A stretch of DNA of 64,000 nucleotides from NCBI GenBank assembly GCA_031270665.1, contig JAISXD010000050.1, positions 1-64,000 on the forward strand. Direction: 5' to 3'. The notes beneath the pieces were generated by a model, which saw only the letters and a list, made by a program, of their open reading frames with translations, did no database searches and had not been told where the DNA came from. The stretch's first letter is position 1. Each line of letters starts with the position of its first letter. A program made the position numbers and the translations under genes. The DNA comes from Tannerellaceae bacterium. Its GTDB lineage: Bacteria > Bacteroidota > Bacteroidia > Bacteroidales > Tannerellaceae. Shown in pieces: positions 10,670 through 21,286 of the stretch.

Positions 10670-11917
10670 TTATTCAAAACGTATACTCCGCGCCGGTTCT
10701 ATTTTACTTATCAGGTTGGAAGCCCCCAGCATCATTAACATAGATGCAGCCAATGTTCCTATATTTAGTAAGATAAGCGACTGGAGACTTAAACTTATAG
10801 GGACGGCGTCTAAGTAATAAGTCGCCGGTTCTAACTTTATAAGATGTGTGTAATGTTGTATGGTGCAGAGGAGTATCCCCACGATATTCCCCCATAGCAT
10901 CCCTTTTCCGATAAGAAAGAAGGAGATATATAAGAATACCTTGCGAATGCCGGCATTACTATGCCCTAATGCTTTGAGGATACCAATCATGTTTGTTCGC
11001 TCCAGAATGATAATGAGTAATCCCGATATCATTGTAAAACCGGCAACGGTCAGTATGATGATGATGATGATAACTACGTTCATATCCAACACATCCAGCC
11101 AGTTAAATATCATTGGATTCAGGTCTTTCACGGAACGGACGAAATAGGTGTTTCCCAGCCGGTCGGTTTTTTCCGCCATATAGAAGAAAAGGTCTTCAGC
11201 TATTTGATCCAGCTTATCGTAGTCATCAACCAATAATTCCAGGCCGCTTGCCTGGTCGTTATCCCATCCGTTTAACCGGCGAACCTGCTTAATGTCGCAT
11301 ATAACAAATAACTCATCATAATCCGTAAAGCCGGTTTCGTAAATTCCGGTTATCGTAAATCTGCGCGCCCTTATGTCTTCCTGTACAAAATAGGAGAGAA
11401 AAGAATCGCCTACCGTTAATTGCAGTAAATTGGCCAGGTATCGCGAGATAATTACATCCGTCGTGTTTTTCTTCGGGTCGATCGTAAACAGTTCTCCTTC
11501 TTTCAAGTTGTTGCGGAAGAACGCCCAATCAAATTGCTCATCAACTCCTTTGAGGATAATTCCCTGAAAATCCGTTGCTGTTTTTAATATTCCGGGTTTG
11601 GTAGCATAGGGTTCTACATGGCGTATGCCCGGATAAGCGTATAATTCGTCCATCAATGTATCGCTTATAGCAACAGGGGTGGATTCATAGGAAGTATTGC
11701 TGTCGAAATTAGTTAGTTGGATGTGAGAACCGAATCCGATTACTTTATTCCGCACTTCTTTCTTAAAACCGATAATAATGGCAATCGAAAGAATCATAAC
11801 GGCCAATCCCAATGAGATCCCTATCATAGCTATGCGAACAGCCGGAGGCGTAACCTGTTGGCCACCCTCTTTACTGAAATGGATTCTTTTCGCTATGAAG
11901 AGTTCGAAATTTCTCAT
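10670..11917 (-). CDS. ABC transporter permease, FtsX/LolC-LolE-like
   Basis: FIAKRIHFSKEGGQQVTPPAVRIAMIGISLGLAVMILS; four TM segments with large periplasmic domain. Confidence 0.8.
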   Translation of the reverse strand: MRNFELFIAKRIHFSKEGGQQVTPPAVRIAMIGISLGLAVMILSIAIIIGFKKEVRNKVIGFGSHIQLTNFDSNTSYESTPVAISDTLMDELYAYPGIRHVEPYATKPGILKTATDFQGIILKGVDEQFDWAFFRNNLKEGELFTIDPKKNTTDVIISRYLANLLQLTVGDSFLSYFVQEDIRARRFTITGIYETGFTDYDELFVICDIKQVRRLNGWDNDQASGLELLVDDYDKLDQIAEDLFFYMAEKTDRLGNTYFVRSVKDLNPMIFNWLDVLDMNVVIIIIIILTVAGFTMISGLLIIILERTNMIGILKALGHSNAGIRKVFLYISFFLIGKGMLWGNIVGILLCTIQHYTHLIKLEPATYYLDAVPISLSLQSLILLNIGTLAASMLMMLGASNLISKIEPARSIRFE

Positions 11918-13107
11918 GATTGATTATATCTTTCCAATGCTTTTTCTAATACCGTCAGCGCTTTAGCCAGGTCTTCCTTATTTAAGACATAAGCAATACG
12001 CACCTGATCTTGCCCGATATCGGGCGTTGTATAGAAACCCGAAGCCGGTGCCATCATAACGGTTTGCCCTTCATATTCAAATTCGCTCAAACACCAAGCG
12101 CAAAATTTATCGGCGTTATCAACGGGAAGTTTAGCCACCGTATAAAAGGCGCCCATAGGCAGAGGAGAATAACATCCCGGAATACGGTTCAACCCTTCGA
12201 TAAGAAAATCCCGGCGTTGAATATATTCATTATATACCTCATGCATATATGACTCCGGAGTGCCAAGAGACGCCTCGGCAATGATTTGGCCAATTAACGG
12301 CGGACTTAATCTTGCCTGGCACCATTTCATTACATTTTCCCTGATCTGTACGTTCTTTGTAATAAGGGCTCCTATGCGTATGCCACATTCGCTATATCGT
12401 TTGGATACGGAGTCTACCAATACTACATTATTTTCTATTCCTTTTAAATGGAAAGAAGAGATATAAGGGACATCCGTATAACAAAACTCGCGGTATACCT
12501 CGTCTGAGAAAAGGAACAGGTCATATTTCTTTACGATATCGCGTATTTGGTACATCTCCTCTTGTGTGTAGAGGTAACCTGTCGGATTATTCGGGTTACA
12601 TATCAGGATGGCCTTTGTTTTAGGGGTGATCAAAGCCTCAAATTTATCCATGGAAGGGAGGGCGAAACCATCTTCAATGTGCGAGGGGATTGTTTTAATT
12701 ACGGCGCCGCTTGAAATGGCAAAAGCCATGTAATTGGCATAAGCCGGTTCGGGGACAATAATTTCATCGCCGGGGTCAAGGCAGGCCATAAACGAAAAGA
12801 GAACGGCTTCCGAACCTCCGGTAGTGATGATAATATCTTCTACATTCACATGGATGTTGAACTTGGCGTAGTATTCTACTAATTTCTTACGAAAACTAAG
12901 GATACCTTCGCTGGGCGAATACTCCAACACTTTACGGTTTACATGCTTTAGGGATTCCATCGCGACTTGGGGCGTCGGCAAATCGGGCTGCCCGATATTC
13001 AGATGATATACTTTGATACCTTTTGCTTTAGCCTTATTGGCGAGCGGAACGAGCTTACGGATAGGGGAGGCCGGCATATTGACCCCCCGTTGTGAGATGT
13101 TGGGCAT
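11914..13107 (-). CDS. Class I/II pyridoxal phosphate-dependent aminotransferase
   Basis: HLNIGQPDLPTP, NPNNPTGYLY, SVSKRYSECGIRIG; 4-bp overlap with the downstream permease gene. Confidence 0.9.
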   Translation of the reverse strand: MPNISQRGVNMPASPIRKLVPLANKAKAKGIKVYHLNIGQPDLPTPQVAMESLKHVNRKVLEYSPSEGILSFRKKLVEYYAKFNIHVNVEDIIITTGGSEAVLFSFMACLDPGDEIIVPEPAYANYMAFAISSGAVIKTIPSHIEDGFALPSMDKFEALITPKTKAILICNPNNPTGYLYTQEEMYQIRDIVKKYDLFLFSDEVYREFCYTDVPYISSFHLKGIENNVVLVDSVSKRYSECGIRIGALITKNVQIRENVMKWCQARLSPPLIGQIIAEASLGTPESYMHEVYNEYIQRRDFLIEGLNRIPGCYSPLPMGAFYTVAKLPVDNADKFCAWCLSEFEYEGQTVMMAPASGFYTTPDIGQDQVRIAYVLNKEDLAKALTVLEKALERYNQS

Positions 13108-13190
13108 TTTGTAATAATTAGTAATTAAAAATGACTATTCGATTAAAAAATGGCACAAATGTAACGATTTATTAGTGATTAAGCAATAGA

Positions 13191-14090
13191 TTAAATTCTG
13201 GGAGGGGGAGAATCTTTACTGGCATGCATCGTTGACACAAAAGCATTTGAATCGATCGCTTTTATCTCATTTTTAAGACGTGGAAGGTCTTTACGTTCGG
13301 CTATGGTAAATATAATTTCCTTTTCTTTCCCTTCATACATGCCTTTACCATGCAGGAAGGTTCCCCTCATGCCCATTCTGTCAACAATAAGTTCTTTGAT
13401 TTCTTGTGTTTTGGCCGAGACAATAAAGACAGCCCGGTTCGGATTTTCCGTTTGAAACATTTCCACCACTTTTCCATACACAAAAATAGTAAACCAGGAG
13501 TATAAAGGAACAGCCCAATCCCGGAATACAAGTAAACCCAATAATACAATGGCGGAGTCGAGCAGAATGATCGTATTGCTTACCTTTATATTGGTATCCA
13601 GCGCAATAACCCTTGCCAATACGTCTGTCCCCGCACTTGTACTGTGCGCCCTGAATACGCAGGTTACGCCCAATCCCAGAATAGCTCCCCCATAGAAACA
13701 GGCTATAAACCGGTCGTTCTCCACTAAAGGCGTATCGCCCAGCAGAAAGGATAACGAATCGGTAAAGACGGAGATCAATAAGAATGTTACGATAGTTTTA
13801 GGGCCGGAAGACAGCCCCAACTTCTTCATGGCCAATATCAGCAATGGTATATTAAAGCACAGCGCCATAACCCCCATGGGCAACCCGTCCGGAAAAAACG
13901 GAAACATCCCTTTCGTCACATAATGAATGACAATAGAAATACCATACACCCCTCCGGGAACAATTTTATAAGGAGCAAGGAATACCACATAACTTAACGC
14001 TTGCAAAAAGGAACCGATGATAATCAATGAATAATCGCCTGTTGTTTGTTTCAGCGTAGCGTTGGCGGATAATAGTCGTTTTTGTGTCAT
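13191..14090 (-). CDS. YitT family membrane protein
   Basis: Multi-TM N-terminal region plus C-terminal DUF2179-like domain (IVDRMGMRGTFLHGKGMYEGKEKEIIFTI). Confidence 0.85.
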   Translation of the reverse strand: MTQKRLLSANATLKQTTGDYSLIIIGSFLQALSYVVFLAPYKIVPGGVYGISIVIHYVTKGMFPFFPDGLPMGVMALCFNIPLLILAMKKLGLSSGPKTIVTFLLISVFTDSLSFLLGDTPLVENDRFIACFYGGAILGLGVTCVFRAHSTSAGTDVLARVIALDTNIKVSNTIILLDSAIVLLGLLVFRDWAVPLYSWFTIFVYGKVVEMFQTENPNRAVFIVSAKTQEIKELIVDRMGMRGTFLHGKGMYEGKEKEIIFTIAERKDLPRLKNEIKAIDSNAFVSTMHASKDSPPPRI

Positions 14091-14252
14091 GATTTAATTG
14101 TTACTTTTGAACTGCAATTATACAGAGGGGCAAAGTTACCATTTTTTTAAAGGCATTACTAAACGGATAAACTATTTCTTGCATATTTTCAACTTTCGGG
14201 AGCTGAATAATTACATATTTTTTTATGTTTGCATGAAACAATAAACCAACGG

Positions 14253-14774
14253 ATGAGAAAGAAGCAGGCTTTCGTTATTTTATCTTTTATCGTAGCCTTA
14301 TTGGCTACTTCTTGCGGAACGGCTAAGCATGTCCCGGCTGAAGCGAATACGCCAAAAGAACTATCCCGCAAGTTGGGTTTGCCGGTTACCAATAGAGATA
14401 ATTTGCATTTATATACGGAAGTATCCAAATGGCTGGGAGTAAGACATAAATATGGAGGAAATACCCGGAGGGGCGTTGATTGTTCGGGCTTGGTGGTGCA
14501 AATTTATACGGAAATTTACAGAAAGAAATTAAAACGTTCTTCTGCCGACATGCTAAAGTATAACTGCAAAAAAGTAAGCAGGGGAAAATTACGGGAAGGC
14601 GATCTGGTATTTTTCAGGACAGGCAGCGGTAAGAAAAATATCCCGAATCATGTGGGGGTTTATCTTAAAAATCAACATTTTGTACATGCGAGCACCTCCC
14701 GGGGCGTTATTGTAAGCGATTTGAACGACCCTTATTATTTACGAAACTGGATAACCGGCGGAAGGGTAAAATAA
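14253..14774 (+). CDS. NlpC/P60 family lipoprotein (cell wall endopeptidase)
   Basis: Lipobox LLATSCG; GVDCSGLVVQIY Cys motif and PNHVGVYL His motif; start set to 14253. Confidence 0.88.
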   Translation: MRKKQAFVILSFIVALLATSCGTAKHVPAEANTPKELSRKLGLPVTNRDNLHLYTEVSKWLGVRHKYGGNTRRGVDCSGLVVQIYTEIYRKKLKRSSADMLKYNCKKVSRGKLREGDLVFFRTGSGKKNIPNHVGVYLKNQHFVHASTSRGVIVSDLNDPYYLRNWITGGRVK

Positions 14775-14871
14775 CTGTAATACATCCTCCTATGCGGTAT
14801 CTTCCTGAGGGAACGAATACCTGAAAAGTAAGGTTTTAAATGAAAGAATGAAAAATAAGGCAACCTTTTGT

Positions 14872-14959
14872 TTGCCGACAATTATCAGTAAAATTATCGA
14901 TAATTGTCGTTTATTCTGCCGACAATTGTCAACAGGCTTGCCGATAATTATCGGCAAGC
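14872..14959. repeat. Four-unit palindromic array, exact 22-bp pitch, cores GAYAATTRTC
   Basis: Cores at 14877-14886, 14899-14908, 14921-14930, 14943-14952; last unit is a 24-bp perfect palindrome at 14936-14959. Confidence 0.9.
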
Positions 14960-15042
14960 GATTTTATTCAATATCCATTTGCAACAGATTATGTAAGAAA
15001 AATACTTTTGATTAACAAGTATGTTATTTTCTTAATATTGCT

Positions 15043-15050
15043 TACCTTTG
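15043..15050 (+). promoter_or_regulatory. Putative -7 element TACCTTTG upstream of serS
   Basis: Matches TAnnTTTG; 26 bp before ATG. Confidence 0.45.
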
Positions 15051-15075
15051 TTTCCTCAAATTAAACATAGACGAT

Positions 15076-16347
15076 ATGTTGACGATTAAAGTTATCATTG
15101 AAAATAAAGATGAGGTAATCCGTAAATTGGCTAAAAAGCATTTTGATGCGAAAGAAATAATTGACCGGATTATAGAATTAGATAGAACGCGCAGGGAGAC
15201 GCAACAGCAACTGGATGCCAACCTGGCTGAAGTAAATAGCCTGTCGAAAGCGATTGGCGGGTTGATGAAGGATGGTAAGAAAGCCGAAGCCGAAGCTGCC
15301 CGTTTGCATGTGGCAGAAATGAAAGAGGGCAATAAAATCCTTGATGAAACAAAAAATTCGGCGGAACAACAACTATATGAACTTCTGGTATTAATACCTA
15401 ATCTGCCGCACGATTCTGTTCCCGAAGGCAAAGGGGCGGAAGATAATGAAATCGTAAAACAAGGCGGAGTTGTTCCCGGACTTGAAGAAGACGCCCTGCC
15501 TCATTGGGACTTGGCGAAGAAATATGATTTGATAGACTTTGAGCTTGGCGTGAAAATAACAGGCGCCGGTTTTCCTGTATATAAAGGATATGGTTGTCGT
15601 TTGCAACGGGCATTAATTAATTTTTTCCTTGATAATGCGCGTGAAGCCGGTTATCTGGAAATCCAGCCTCCTTATATGGTGAATGCCGACTCCGGATATG
15701 GAACCGGGCAATTGCCCGACAAGGAAGGGCAGATGTATCACGCTACGCAGGATGATCTGTATCTTATCCCGACGGCAGAAGTTCCGGTAACCAATATTTA
15801 TCGTGATGTGATATTGAATGAAACCGATTTACCGGTTATGAATACAGCCTATTCCGCTTGTTTTCGCCGCGAAGCCGGTTCATACGGTAAAGACGTACGT
15901 GGGCTGAACCGTCTGCACCAGTTTGATAAAGTAGAGATTGTCCGTATAGATAAACCCGGACATTCTTATCAATCTTTACAGGAGATGGTTGATTATGTGC
16001 AGTCATTGGTAGACAAACTGGAATTACCCTGGCGTATCCTTCGTTTATGTGGCGGGGATATGAGTTTTACTTCTGCTTTGACATTCGATTTCGAAGTATA
16101 TTCCGCCGCTCAGAGACGGTGGCTGGAAATTAGCTCGGTATCTAATTTTGAAGCTTATCAGGCCAACCGGCTGAAATGTCGTTATCGCGATGATAACAAA
16201 AAGATACAGTTATGCCATACGTTAAACGGCAGCGCTTTGGCTTTGCCCCGTATCGTTGCGGCGCTTCTGGAAAACAATCAAACCCCGAACGGAATCCGAA
16301 TGCCTCAGGCGTTGATTCCGTATACCGGATTTAATGTAATAAAATAA
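15076..16347 (+). CDS. serS: Seryl-tRNA synthetase
   Basis: N-terminal coiled coil; class II motifs FRREAGSYGKDVRGLNRLHQFDKVE and LNGSALALPRIVAALLENNQ. Confidence 0.96.
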   Translation: MLTIKVIIENKDEVIRKLAKKHFDAKEIIDRIIELDRTRRETQQQLDANLAEVNSLSKAIGGLMKDGKKAEAEAARLHVAEMKEGNKILDETKNSAEQQLYELLVLIPNLPHDSVPEGKGAEDNEIVKQGGVVPGLEEDALPHWDLAKKYDLIDFELGVKITGAGFPVYKGYGCRLQRALINFFLDNAREAGYLEIQPPYMVNADSGYGTGQLPDKEGQMYHATQDDLYLIPTAEVPVTNIYRDVILNETDLPVMNTAYSACFRREAGSYGKDVRGLNRLHQFDKVEIVRIDKPGHSYQSLQEMVDYVQSLVDKLELPWRILRLCGGDMSFTSALTFDFEVYSAAQRRWLEISSVSNFEAYQANRLKCRYRDDNKKIQLCHTLNGSALALPRIVAALLENNQTPNGIRMPQALIPYTGFNVIK

Positions 16348-16368
16348 ATGGGAATAATAAAAAAATGT

Positions 16369-16392
16369 ATTGCTGCGTTTGCAGCAATTTTT
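16369..16392 (+). terminator. Rho-independent terminator downstream of serS
   Basis: ATTGCTGC-gttt-GCAGCAAT followed by T-run. Confidence 0.85.
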
Positions 16393-16424
16393 CTTTCTCC
16401 GGCAACCATTAAACAGATACTTAT

Positions 16425-17069
16425 ATGAACAGATTATTCGACAAATTAAAGCCAAAGGAAAACAAGTTTTTTCTGCAGTTGCACGAAATGGGCGAAATCA
16501 TAATTAAGGCGTCCGACTTAATTATAGAATGTGTAAAGGTGACAAACCACGCTGACGCCGTGCGTTATAATAAACAAATTAAAGAATTGGAACATAAGGC
16601 CGATAGTGTACAAAACCAGATCTTTGAAGAATTGAATAATACGTTTATCACCCCTTTCGACCGCGAGGATATTAACAACCTTTCGTCGAAGATGGATGAT
16701 ATCATGGATTTGATAAACAGTTGTTCAAAGCGTATCGTATTATATAATCCGAAAAGAATACCTGAGAATGCCACAGAATTAGCTGTCCTGCTGCGCGAAT
16801 CGGTAGGTTATCTTGTGCTGGCTGTGGAAGAACTTGATTCTTTTAAGAAAAGACCGGATAAAATAAAGGAATATTGCGCACAATTAGACCAGGCGGAAAA
16901 GAAGGCTGACGATGTATATGAACATTTCCTTATTGATCTGTTTGCGAATGAAAAAGACGCCATTGAAGTGATTAAGCTGAAAGATATACTTCACGAACTT
17001 GAACGGGCTACCGATGCATCCGAATCCGTTGGTAAGATTATTAGAACGGTTATTATTAAGTATTCCTGA
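16425..17069 (+). CDS. DUF47 (PhoU-like) phosphate transport accessory protein
   Basis: Helical PhoU-like protein directly upstream of the PiT transporter. Confidence 0.85.
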   Translation: MNRLFDKLKPKENKFFLQLHEMGEIIIKASDLIIECVKVTNHADAVRYNKQIKELEHKADSVQNQIFEELNNTFITPFDREDINNLSSKMDDIMDLINSCSKRIVLYNPKRIPENATELAVLLRESVGYLVLAVEELDSFKKRPDKIKEYCAQLDQAEKKADDVYEHFLIDLFANEKDAIEVIKLKDILHELERATDASESVGKIIRTVIIKYS

Positions 17070-17080
17070 ACTGAAATAAA

Positions 17081-18085
17081 ATGACTTTATTAATAATAGT
17101 TATCGTTTTAGCCTTATTGTTCGATTATATAAATGGCTTTCATGATGCTGCCAATTCTATAGCGACGATTGTCTCGACAAAGGTGCTTACGCCTTTCCAT
17201 GCTGTACTTTGGGCTGCCTTTTTTAATTTTGTGGCGTTCTTTATCGCTAAGTTTATTATTGGCGAATTTGGTATTGCCAATACGGTTGCCAAAACGGTTT
17301 TACCGCAATTTATCACGTTGCCGGTTATTTTTTCGGGCTTGATTGCCGCCATTGCCTGGAATCTGCTCACCTGGTGGTTGGGGATACCGTCGTCGTCGTC
17401 GCACACCTTGATCGGTGGATTTGCCGGAGCCGCCATTGCAAGCGCCGGATTTAGTTCTATTCAAGGATTGGTGATCATTAAAATTGCCGCATTTATCTTT
17501 CTGGCGCCATTGATCGGTATGTTTATAGCCGTTATATTAACGTATCTTACCTTATATTTCTGGAGAAATGCCAGGCCTCATAAAGCCGAAACATGGTTCA
17601 GGCGTTTGCAATTAGTTTCTTCCGCTCTTTTCAGCGTGGGGCATGGGCTCAATGACTCCCAGAAAGTAATGGGTATTATTGCCGCCGCCCTTTTTGCCGT
17701 TGGTGAAATAGCGGATATCGGCGACATTCCCGTTTGGGTACCTTTAGCCTGTTTTAGCATGATTGCCCTCGGAACGATGTCGGGCGGCTGGCGAATAGTA
17801 AAGACAGTAGGTACAAGAATAACGAAAGTAACCCCACTGGAAGGTGTTGTAGCCGAAACATCGGGAGCCATCACTCTTTTTATCACCGAAATCCTAAAGA
17901 TACCGGTAAGCACAACGCACACAATAACCGGGGCAATCATTGGAGTCGGCGCCGTTAAACGTCTCTCAGCCGTCCGTTGGGGAGTAACAAAAGACCTGTT
18001 AATAGCCTGGACACTCACCATCCCTGTAAGCGCCGTTATGGCAATGTTCATTTATTTTTTGTTGTCTTTCTTTGTTTTAGCATAA
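17081..18085 (+). CDS. pit: Inorganic phosphate transporter, PiT family
   Basis: DYINGFHDAANSIATIVSTKVLTP and GHGLNDSQKVMG PiT signatures. Confidence 0.93.
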   Translation: MTLLIIVIVLALLFDYINGFHDAANSIATIVSTKVLTPFHAVLWAAFFNFVAFFIAKFIIGEFGIANTVAKTVLPQFITLPVIFSGLIAAIAWNLLTWWLGIPSSSSHTLIGGFAGAAIASAGFSSIQGLVIIKIAAFIFLAPLIGMFIAVILTYLTLYFWRNARPHKAETWFRRLQLVSSALFSVGHGLNDSQKVMGIIAAALFAVGEIADIGDIPVWVPLACFSMIALGTMSGGWRIVKTVGTRITKVTPLEGVVAETSGAITLFITEILKIPVSTTHTITGAIIGVGAVKRLSAVRWGVTKDLLIAWTLTIPVSAVMAMFIYFLLSFFVLA

Positions 18086-18104
18086 TCTGGTTAAAGTAGT
18101 CAGA

Positions 18105-19363
18105 ATGAAACCAAAAAATGCTGTTAAGTTGAAAATGCTGTCTCTATTATTGCTAATAGGGATATTGATAAGTTCTTTCTTTGTTTCCTGTGTTCGGAAA
18201 AACAATGCTTCCGGCCAGGAAGTGGTGAAGAAAAGCAACTATTACGTAGCGGCCTATGTCTGGCCGTCATGTCATCACGACGAACGTTTCGGCGATATGC
18301 TTTGGCCTGAAAAAACCGGCGAGTGGGAAGTAATTAAAAAAGGCGATACTCGTTTTGAAGGACATTATCAGCCCCGTTTGCCGCTATATGGTTATGGAAT
18401 GGATAATGATCCCAAAATAGTAGAGAAATGGATTGACATGGCTGTTGACCATGGCGTTAATATCTTTGTTTATGACTGGTATTGGTTTGATGGCGGCCCT
18501 TTATTGGAAAGCGCTCTTAATGACGGTTTCCTGAAAGCAAACAATCATTCCAATATGCAATTTTATATCATGTGGGCCAACCATGACGTAAAGCGAAATT
18601 ATTGGAATGTACATAAGTTTAAGGATGACACGTCGTTACTTTGGGACGGCGCTGTGGGCTGGAACGATTTCAGGCTTATTGTTGAAAGGGTCATAAGGCA
18701 ATATTTCAAACAACCTAACTACTTTAAGATTGACGGCAAACCGGTCTTTTCCATATTCAGTATAGAAAATTTAGTGGAAGGTTTCGGCGGGAGTATTGAA
18801 GAATCACGGAAAGCGTTGGATTATTCCAGGGAAGAAGTGAAGAAAGCCGGATTCCCGGATTTGCATATTCAGTGGAATCAGGGCGGGGGAGCTATTATGT
18901 CGGAAGAAGCTGCCACCCGGTTTGCTGAAAAAGTAACAGACATGGGCTTCAATAGTGTTGCGATGTACAATATGGGAGGAATGAACGAAAATTACCTGAC
19001 ATATGCTGCTAATTCGGTGAAGATAAGAGAACAAATGGATTCCATACTGGATGTACCCCTGTTCCCTTGCGTTTCCATTGGTTGGGATGACACGCCGCGT
19101 TTTCCTGCAAAAGGCATACATGATGTAGTTCATTATTACAATACGCCGGAAAGTTTTGCAGCGTTGCTTTACAAAGCAAAGACCTATGCAGACAGCCACC
19201 CGGAACAGCCTCCCCTGTCACCATCAATGCTTGGAACGAATGGGTAGAAGGCAGTTACCTCTTGCCTGATATGCAAAATGGCTTTGGTTATCTGGAAGCG
19301 GTAAAAGAGGTGCTCGCTGATGGTAAATACGACAACTATTTATCCGGCCTGTTCCTTCCCTGA
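18105..19363 (+). pseudogene. GH99-like / WbsX-family lipoprotein, C-terminus split by an apparent -1 frameshift in a C tract
   Basis: Frame 18105-19247 ends ...PPLSPSMLGTNG*; the -1 frame continues PVTINAWNEWVEGSYLLPDMQNGFGYLEAVKEVLADGKYDNYLSGLFLP* to 19363, including the family's AWNEW.EG motif. Confidence 0.8.
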
Positions 19364-19473
19364 CTCCTGAAAAAAAATAATTATTTGATAGTAAAAGAGG
19401 CTCGTTTGAAAAAAGTTGTTACCTTGTAGTCGTTTTTTTATTACTAACTATAACAAACTTATCTTTATATATC

Positions 19474-20775
19474 ATGATTTGGAATGAGACTATTGAGTGC
19501 ATGGAGCGCGGAGAGATGCAGAAATTGCAAAGTATCCGTTTGAAGCGGGTTGTAGAACATGCTTATCATAATACTCCTTTTTACAGGAGGAAAATGCAGG
19601 AAATGGGGTTAACCCCCGATGATATTGAATCAATTGATGATATTACCAAACTCCCTTTTACGGTAAAACAGGATTTGCGTGATAACTATCCTTTTGGATT
19701 GATGGCTGTTCCTATGTCGGAAATCGTCCGCCTGCATGCTTCATCCGGTACTACGGGTAAGCCGATTGTAGTAGGGTATACCCGGAAAGACCTTTCTATA
19801 TGGAGTGAAACGGTTGCCCGTTGTCTATATGCAGCCGGGGTAACCCGTAATGATACCGTGCAGGTTTCGTATGGGTATGGATTATTTACGGGAGGATTAG
19901 GCCTGCATGGCGGAGTAGAGAATATAGGCGGGACGGTGATACCGATGAGCAGTGGTAATACGCAAAAGCAAATCCAGTTAATGCACGACTTTGGGGCGAG
20001 AGTATTGGCCAGTACCCCTTCATATGCTTTATTTTTGGGGGAAACAATAAAAGAATCGGGCATTCCCCGTGAGGAGTTTCAATTAAAAACAGGTATATTC
20101 GGAGCAGAACCGTGGACTGAAAACATGCGTAATGAAATAGAAGAATCGTTAGGTATTAAGGCTTATGATATTTATGGTTTAACAGAAGTGATCGGTCCGG
20201 GCGTCGGGAGCGAATGTCAATGCCAGAAAGGTACGCATTTATGGGAAGATCATTTCCTGCCGGAAATTATCGATCCAAACACCTTGCAACCAAGTAAACC
20301 GGGTGAGCAGGGAGAGTTGGTTTTCACTACATTAACAAAAGAAGGCATGCCGATGATTCGTTATCGTACGCGTGATTTAACGTCTCTTCATTATGAAAAA
20401 TGCAATTGTGGGCGTACGGCTGTACGTATGGATCGTATTTTAGGACGTAGCGACGATATGTTAATTATTCGCGGAGTGAATGTATTTCCATCGCAAGTGG
20501 AATCTGTTATTCTGGAAATGCCCGAATTTGAGCCTCATTACCTTATTATTGTAGACAGGGTGAATAACACGGATACATTCCAGGTGCAGGTAGAGGTACG
20601 CCCCGAATACTATACAGACGAAATGGGTAAAATTCTGGCTTTGAAAAAGAAAATTGCCGCTCAGATGCAAAGCGTGATCGGCATACAGCCGGAAATAAAA
20701 ATAGTGGAACCTCGCAGTATTGAGCGAAGCATGGGAAAGGCCAAACATGTAATAGACAATCGTAAATTAGTTTAA
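19474..20775 (+). CDS. paaK: Phenylacetate-CoA ligase family protein
   Basis: LHASSGTTGKPIVVGYT AMP-binding motif, YGLTEVIGPGVGSEC, GRSDDMLIIRGVNVFPSQ. Confidence 0.92.
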   Translation: MIWNETIECMERGEMQKLQSIRLKRVVEHAYHNTPFYRRKMQEMGLTPDDIESIDDITKLPFTVKQDLRDNYPFGLMAVPMSEIVRLHASSGTTGKPIVVGYTRKDLSIWSETVARCLYAAGVTRNDTVQVSYGYGLFTGGLGLHGGVENIGGTVIPMSSGNTQKQIQLMHDFGARVLASTPSYALFLGETIKESGIPREEFQLKTGIFGAEPWTENMRNEIEESLGIKAYDIYGLTEVIGPGVGSECQCQKGTHLWEDHFLPEIIDPNTLQPSKPGEQGELVFTTLTKEGMPMIRYRTRDLTSLHYEKCNCGRTAVRMDRILGRSDDMLIIRGVNVFPSQVESVILEMPEFEPHYLIIVDRVNNTDTFQVQVEVRPEYYTDEMGKILALKKKIAAQMQSVIGIQPEIKIVEPRSIERSMGKAKHVIDNRKLV

Positions 20776-20794
20776 CCATAAAAGAATACACGCC

Positions 20795-21220
20795 ATGTTG
20801 ATTAAACAATTATCTATCTTTCTTGAAAATAAGAGAGGCCGTTTTACGGAAGTAGCCAAATTATTAGGAGAAGCAGGCATCAACATGTCTGCCTTTACCG
20901 TATCGGAAAACTCGGATTTTGGCATTTTGCGTTTGATCGTGTCGGATATAGACAAAGCTATCGAAGTACTTCAATCCAAAAGATATGCGGTAAGCGTTAC
21001 GGATGTAGTTTGTTTGTATTGCCCCAATCAGCCGGGCGCTTTGGCTAAGGCAATGGATATTATTACGAACGCTGCAATCTTTGTCGAATATATGTACGCT
21101 TTCTCACAAGGGGATTCGGCGCATGTTATTATCCGCCCGGACGATGTGAAAAGGTGCGCGGAGGTTTTAAAAGAGAATAAATTAACGTTGATTGCAGCAA
21201 GTGATTTATATAAGTTGTAA
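20795..21220 (+). CDS. ACT domain protein
   Basis: Two ACT-like repeats (LSIFLENKRGRFTEVAKLLGEAGINM; PNQPGALAKAMDII); adjacent to paaK. Confidence 0.88.
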   Translation: MLIKQLSIFLENKRGRFTEVAKLLGEAGINMSAFTVSENSDFGILRLIVSDIDKAIEVLQSKRYAVSVTDVVCLYCPNQPGALAKAMDIITNAAIFVEYMYAFSQGDSAHVIIRPDDVKRCAEVLKENKLTLIAASDLYKL

Positions 21221-21286
21221 TTATTAACGTTTTGTGTTTTAATTATTAGCAAGGATACGTTAACTTTGCACGTTAAATATATGCGC

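Noticed and set aside
17578-18051. 157-aa minus-strand ORF
   Set aside because: Antisense to the well-supported PiT transporter gene
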